From Pseudomonadota bacterium (GTDB lineage Bacteria; Desulfobacterota; Desulfobacteria; Desulfobacterales; Desulfobacteraceae), in NCBI GenBank assembly GCA_018812385.1, contig JAHJDU010000632.1:1-8287 (forward strand): a stretch of DNA of 8,287 bases. Reading direction: 5' to 3'. Shown here piece after piece: positions 5,812 to 8,287 of the stretch (position 1 is the first letter of the stretch; the number at the start of each line of letters is the position of its first letter). A program made the translations under genes and the position numbers. The notes below the pieces were generated by a model. That model was not told where the DNA came from, ran no database searches, and worked only from the letters and a program-made list of their open reading frames with translations.

Positions 5812-6339
5812 TCACTGCTGAAATACACTGGCCATAAAAGTTGCCTGGCACAGATTTTTTCCTTCCTGTTTTTTGATCATGATTTTTTCAAAAATCAAAA
5901 CCCGGTTCAAGGTTTCCAGGTCATGGATCAACCTGTAAATATTTAAAAAATCACCATTCACAACAATCTGAACAGGGATAAGTTTGTACCGTTCAAACCC
6001 CTGGGCAGGTTTATGATTAAAATTAATGAGGGTTATGTTTCTTTGTTTTACCAGGCCATGAAGCTGGCTTAAAAGGTCACCCATCCCCGGGGCTTTGGGA
6101 ACCCTTTTGTTCAGTTCAAGGACCCGGTCTTCCTGTTCCCTGAATTGTGACTCAAGCTGTGCAAGTTTTGCAACGGCAAGGTTCAGGCTGTTTTTCTGAG
6201 CTGATAATTGTTCTTTTTCAAGTTTTACCTGGGATGAATGACGTGAAAAGTTTTGTTGAAGAAAAAATCCCCCGGCTGCCACAGTCACCACCAGGAGAAT
6301 AATACAGGCCATATCCACGACTCTCATATTCAGGTTCAT
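5812..6339 (-). CDS. pilO: PilO, inner-membrane alignment protein
   Basis: 175 residues. A single membrane segment spans about 8-28, then a coiled coil rich in Leu, Gln and Glu (about 34-79), then a PilO-type ferredoxin-like periplasmic domain (about 85-175) that includes the segment PAQGFERYKLIPVQIVVNGD and ends S-V-F-Q-Q. PilO pairs with PilN in the periplasm and forms the inner-membrane platform connecting the motor to the secretin complex. The ATG overlaps the pilN stop as ATGA, so translation is probably coupled. A 27-base gap separates it from the following PilP/GspC-like gene. The length is slightly below that of typical PilO. A GspM-type assignment is the main alternative; the two families share this fold. 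Confidence 0.8.
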   Translation of the reverse strand: MNLNMRVVDMACIILLVVTVAAGGFFLQQNFSRHSSQVKLEKEQLSAQKNSLNLAVAKLAQLESQFREQEDRVLELNKRVPKAPGMGDLLSQLHGLVKQRNITLINFNHKPAQGFERYKLIPVQIVVNGDFLNIYRLIHDLETLNRVLIFEKIMIKKQEGKNLCQATFMASVFQQ

Positions 6340-6938
6340 TTTAAGGGTCCCTTTATGATGGAGCAGGTCAGTTTAAATTGGATAAGACTTGCAACATCCA
6401 GGTCCGGGGACTTTTGTTCTTGTTTTTTTGCATAAACCAGCACCACATCCTGGATCCTGTTATTGCCTGAAAGGGATTCTAAAAAAGCGCCCAGGGTATT
6501 GTGGGTCAGGGAAAATCCATCAACCATAAGATTTGACCTGTCCGTGTCTTTCTCATTTCCCCTCTGAATGGAAAGATGATCAATCCATGTGGCATCATTA
6601 AAGGCATGGGCAAAAACAGCAAGGATGTCATAATAAAGCTGCTGGTTTGTCAGGGTGGCAAGCAGTCCGGCTTTCAGCTTGAGATCCTGCATCTGCATAT
6701 TGATACCATCTGCCTTTTTTAAGGCCTGCTCAATTTTATTTGTAACAATCACCTTCATGGAAGCATCTGAATGCTGGGCTTTTTGCTGCAAAGCAAATCT
6801 GCTGGCCTGGGCAAGATAAAACATCACAAATAAAAGCAGGATAAACACAAGGCCTTTGCCCCAGAACCATAAATGCCTGACAAGGTCTGTTCTTGCCAGA
6901 ATATTTCCCGGAATCATGTTGATCTGTCTTAGAGCCAT
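6336..6938 (-). CDS. pilN: PilN, inner-membrane alignment protein
   Basis: 200 residues. The short cytoplasmic N-terminus contains INMIP at 6-10, equivalent to the conserved I-N-L-L-P motif with which PilN binds PilM. It is followed by a membrane helix (about 24-43), a helical/coiled region (about 45-95) and a small periplasmic alpha/beta domain. The protein should bind PilM in the cytoplasm and PilO in the periplasm. The ATG lies inside the end of pilM (10-base overlap) with GGGAG 5 bases upstream, and the stop overlaps pilO. GspL's C-terminal half is the type II secretion counterpart. The presence of a separate pilM favours the PilN name. Confidence 0.85.
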   Translation of the reverse strand: MALRQINMIPGNILARTDLVRHLWFWGKGLVFILLLFVMFYLAQASRFALQQKAQHSDASMKVIVTNKIEQALKKADGINMQMQDLKLKAGLLATLTNQQLYYDILAVFAHAFNDATWIDHLSIQRGNEKDTDRSNLMVDGFSLTHNTLGAFLESLSGNNRIQDVVLVYAKKQEQKSPDLDVASLIQFKLTCSIIKGPLK

Positions 6939-8029
6939 GAAATCTCCCTCATGGCAAGACCCAGGGCTGCGGCAAAGGGCGTGATGTCATTGGAAACCAT
7001 AGCCGAAAGATCAGGTTTAATATCAAAATGATCCAGGATGTTGATGGTTTTTGCAGGGATATTCATCCGATTCTGGATATAGTGATCAAGACCTGTAATC
7101 ATGGATGCAGCACCATAAAAAGAAATATCATTGATCTTGTGAATCCCCTCTTTATTCCGGATATACCCAAGGATTTTGTGAAACTCAAATACCAGTTCTT
7201 CAATGGTAGGGGTAATAATCCTGGAAACAACTGGACCGATATTGGAGTCATAGGGATCATCAGGGGGCTGGGCAGCCTTTATTGTTTTTGCAGAAGTGTT
7301 TACCCTGATGCCGTGCTGCTTCAGCAGATCCCGGGCATTGGCCGTTGTTTCCTTGAACCCTAGATTGACATTCAATTTCTCGATAACCCTGTCAAGACCC
7401 CAGGGAAATTTATTCATTGCCAGGATCCGGTCGTTATTGAAAATCTGGACACTGGACTCTTCCCGCCCCACATAACAGATAACAGAAGGATCGTCAGAAA
7501 CCTGGGCAAGGTATTGATGAAGGCGTATAGAGGAAACAGGCCTGAAATCCAGGGCATCTGGCCTGAAGCCCGCTTTTTTAAATACCATGAGAATTTCTTC
7601 AACATCGCTTCTATGGACGGAAACAATAATCACTTTTTGAGGCTTTTTGGGGATTGAGCTTGTCATGGACGGGTAATCAATCACGGCCTCTTCCAGGGGA
7701 TAGGGAAGGTTCTGCTCAACCTCCCGAATGATGGCTTCCTCCATGGTTTCATCTTTGTTTAATACAAATTCAATGGGAAATGAAAACACCTTGTGGGCCG
7801 GGATATGGATAACGGCCCTATTGCCTTTGAACCGGCCCTGTTTTTTTATGATTTTCAATGCCTCGATCAAATCCGGGCTGCTTTGTTTGATATCCGTCAA
7901 ATCCTTTTCCAGTTTTTGATGGAACATGGATTGTATACTGAATCTGTCCCGGCTTTTTCCAAGCTGGAGGGCATGGATATCATGGAACCCGATATCAAAG
8001 GCAATGGGATATTTTTTTGTCTGCATCAT
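6929..8029 (-). CDS. pilM: PilM, actin-like cytoplasmic assembly ATPase homologue
   Basis: 366 residues, the usual PilM length. Features along the actin/FtsA-like fold are the phosphate-1 loop AFDIG (10-14), the PilM-typical segment EQNLPYPLEEAVIDY (105-119), a second nucleotide-loop region around 185-195, the adenosine-side motif YGAASMITGL (305-314) and the C-terminal ALGLAMRE (355-362). PilM binds the PilN tail and links the inner-membrane platform to the pilus motor. The usual Asp of the second loop (D-x-G) appears to be replaced: the sequence reads C-Y-V-G. Nucleotide hydrolysis may therefore be weak or absent, though binding could remain. The start is ATG at 8029 or the adjacent ATG at 8026. 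The first overlaps the previous gene's stop as ATGA, and only a weak ribosome site is visible. Confidence 0.88.
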   Translation of the reverse strand: MMQTKKYPIAFDIGFHDIHALQLGKSRDRFSIQSMFHQKLEKDLTDIKQSSPDLIEALKIIKKQGRFKGNRAVIHIPAHKVFSFPIEFVLNKDETMEEAIIREVEQNLPYPLEEAVIDYPSMTSSIPKKPQKVIIVSVHRSDVEEILMVFKKAGFRPDALDFRPVSSIRLHQYLAQVSDDPSVICYVGREESSVQIFNNDRILAMNKFPWGLDRVIEKLNVNLGFKETTANARDLLKQHGIRVNTSAKTIKAAQPPDDPYDSNIGPVVSRIITPTIEELVFEFHKILGYIRNKEGIHKINDISFYGAASMITGLDHYIQNRMNIPAKTINILDHFDIKPDLSAMVSNDITPFAAALGLAMREISWL

Positions 8030-8287
8030 AATATAAGCAATTTTCCTGCAATGGCCCTTGTTGTAAAGGATATTTGATTGATTCCGCTACCAAGAGCAAG
8101 TTCAATTTTAACCAGATGATGAAGTTTTTCATCAATACTGCCCCGGGTAACTTCAAACTTAGTTACGTTTTCACACAGGATTCTTTCAGGCATTTTATCG
8201 GCAAAATCAGCCGTGCTGTAGTCCGGCAGTTTTTCAACAAGCTTTATGTTGTCCGGATCAGTTGTATCCAGGCTGATGATGATCCAG
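8026..8287 (-). CDS. 3' end of a PilW/GspJ-like minor pilin gene (partial)
   Basis: The last 86 codons of a gene entering from the right edge, ending in TGA, which overlaps the pilM start. The visible part has the character of the C-terminal beta domain of PilW/PulJ-type minor (pseudo)pilins: L-C-E-N-V-T-K-F-E-V, then a strand V-K-I-E-L-A-L and ISFTTRAIAGKLLIL. The N-terminal prepilin helix that would prove this lies outside the window. Its position just ahead of pilM, coupled by overlap, fits a minor pilin made with the assembly genes. An unrelated secreted protein cannot be excluded. Confidence 0.55.
   Translation of the reverse strand, partial: WIIISLDTTDPDNIKLVEKLPDYSTADFADKMPERILCENVTKFEVTRGSIDEKLHHLVKIELALGSGINQISFTTRAIAGKLLIL

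Overview
The window looks like a chromosomal segment of a Gram-negative, probably deltaproteobacterial (Desulfobacterota-like) organism. This is a guess from the style of the type IV pilus/type II secretion genes, the 12-unit NHL protein, and the neighbouring toxin-antitoxin debris and intergenic repeats. No marker gene fixes the taxon. The window has two very different halves.

Right half, about 1443-8287, all on the minus strand: a tightly packed operon for a type IV pilus-like or type II secretion-like machine. In transcription order it holds the 3' end of a PilW/GspJ-like minor pilin (8026-8287), pilM (actin-like cytoplasmic protein), pilN and pilO (inner-membrane alignment proteins), a membrane-anchored PilP/GspC-like protein, a short outer-membrane secretin, and a 794-residue protein with a PilX/GspK-like pilin stalk fused to twelve NHL beta-propeller repeats. 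Neighbouring genes overlap by 3, 10, 4 and 8 bases or lie 12-27 bases apart, so they are probably co-transcribed and translationally coupled. PilM, PilN, PilO and the PilP/GspC-like protein would connect the cytoplasmic motor to the secretin pore. The last gene could provide a tip or surface module displayed by the same machine. That pilin-propeller fusion is the most interesting gene here.

Left half, about 1-1442: AT-rich, apparently non-essential DNA with no intact gene. It holds remnants of toxin-antitoxin-type genes on the minus strand: a ribbon-helix-helix antitoxin start, a PIN-domain toxin without its N-terminus, and a Phd/YefM-like antitoxin cut short after 32 codons. It also holds two direct copies, about 900 bp apart, of a 156-bp element. 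The copies are about 90% identical with no indels. Each begins with an imperfect palindrome and ends with a 17-bp-stem hairpin, and the hairpin differences between copies are partly compensatory. The second copy lies between the broken PIN gene and the end of the pilus operon, and it starts almost exactly where the PIN reading frame is lost.
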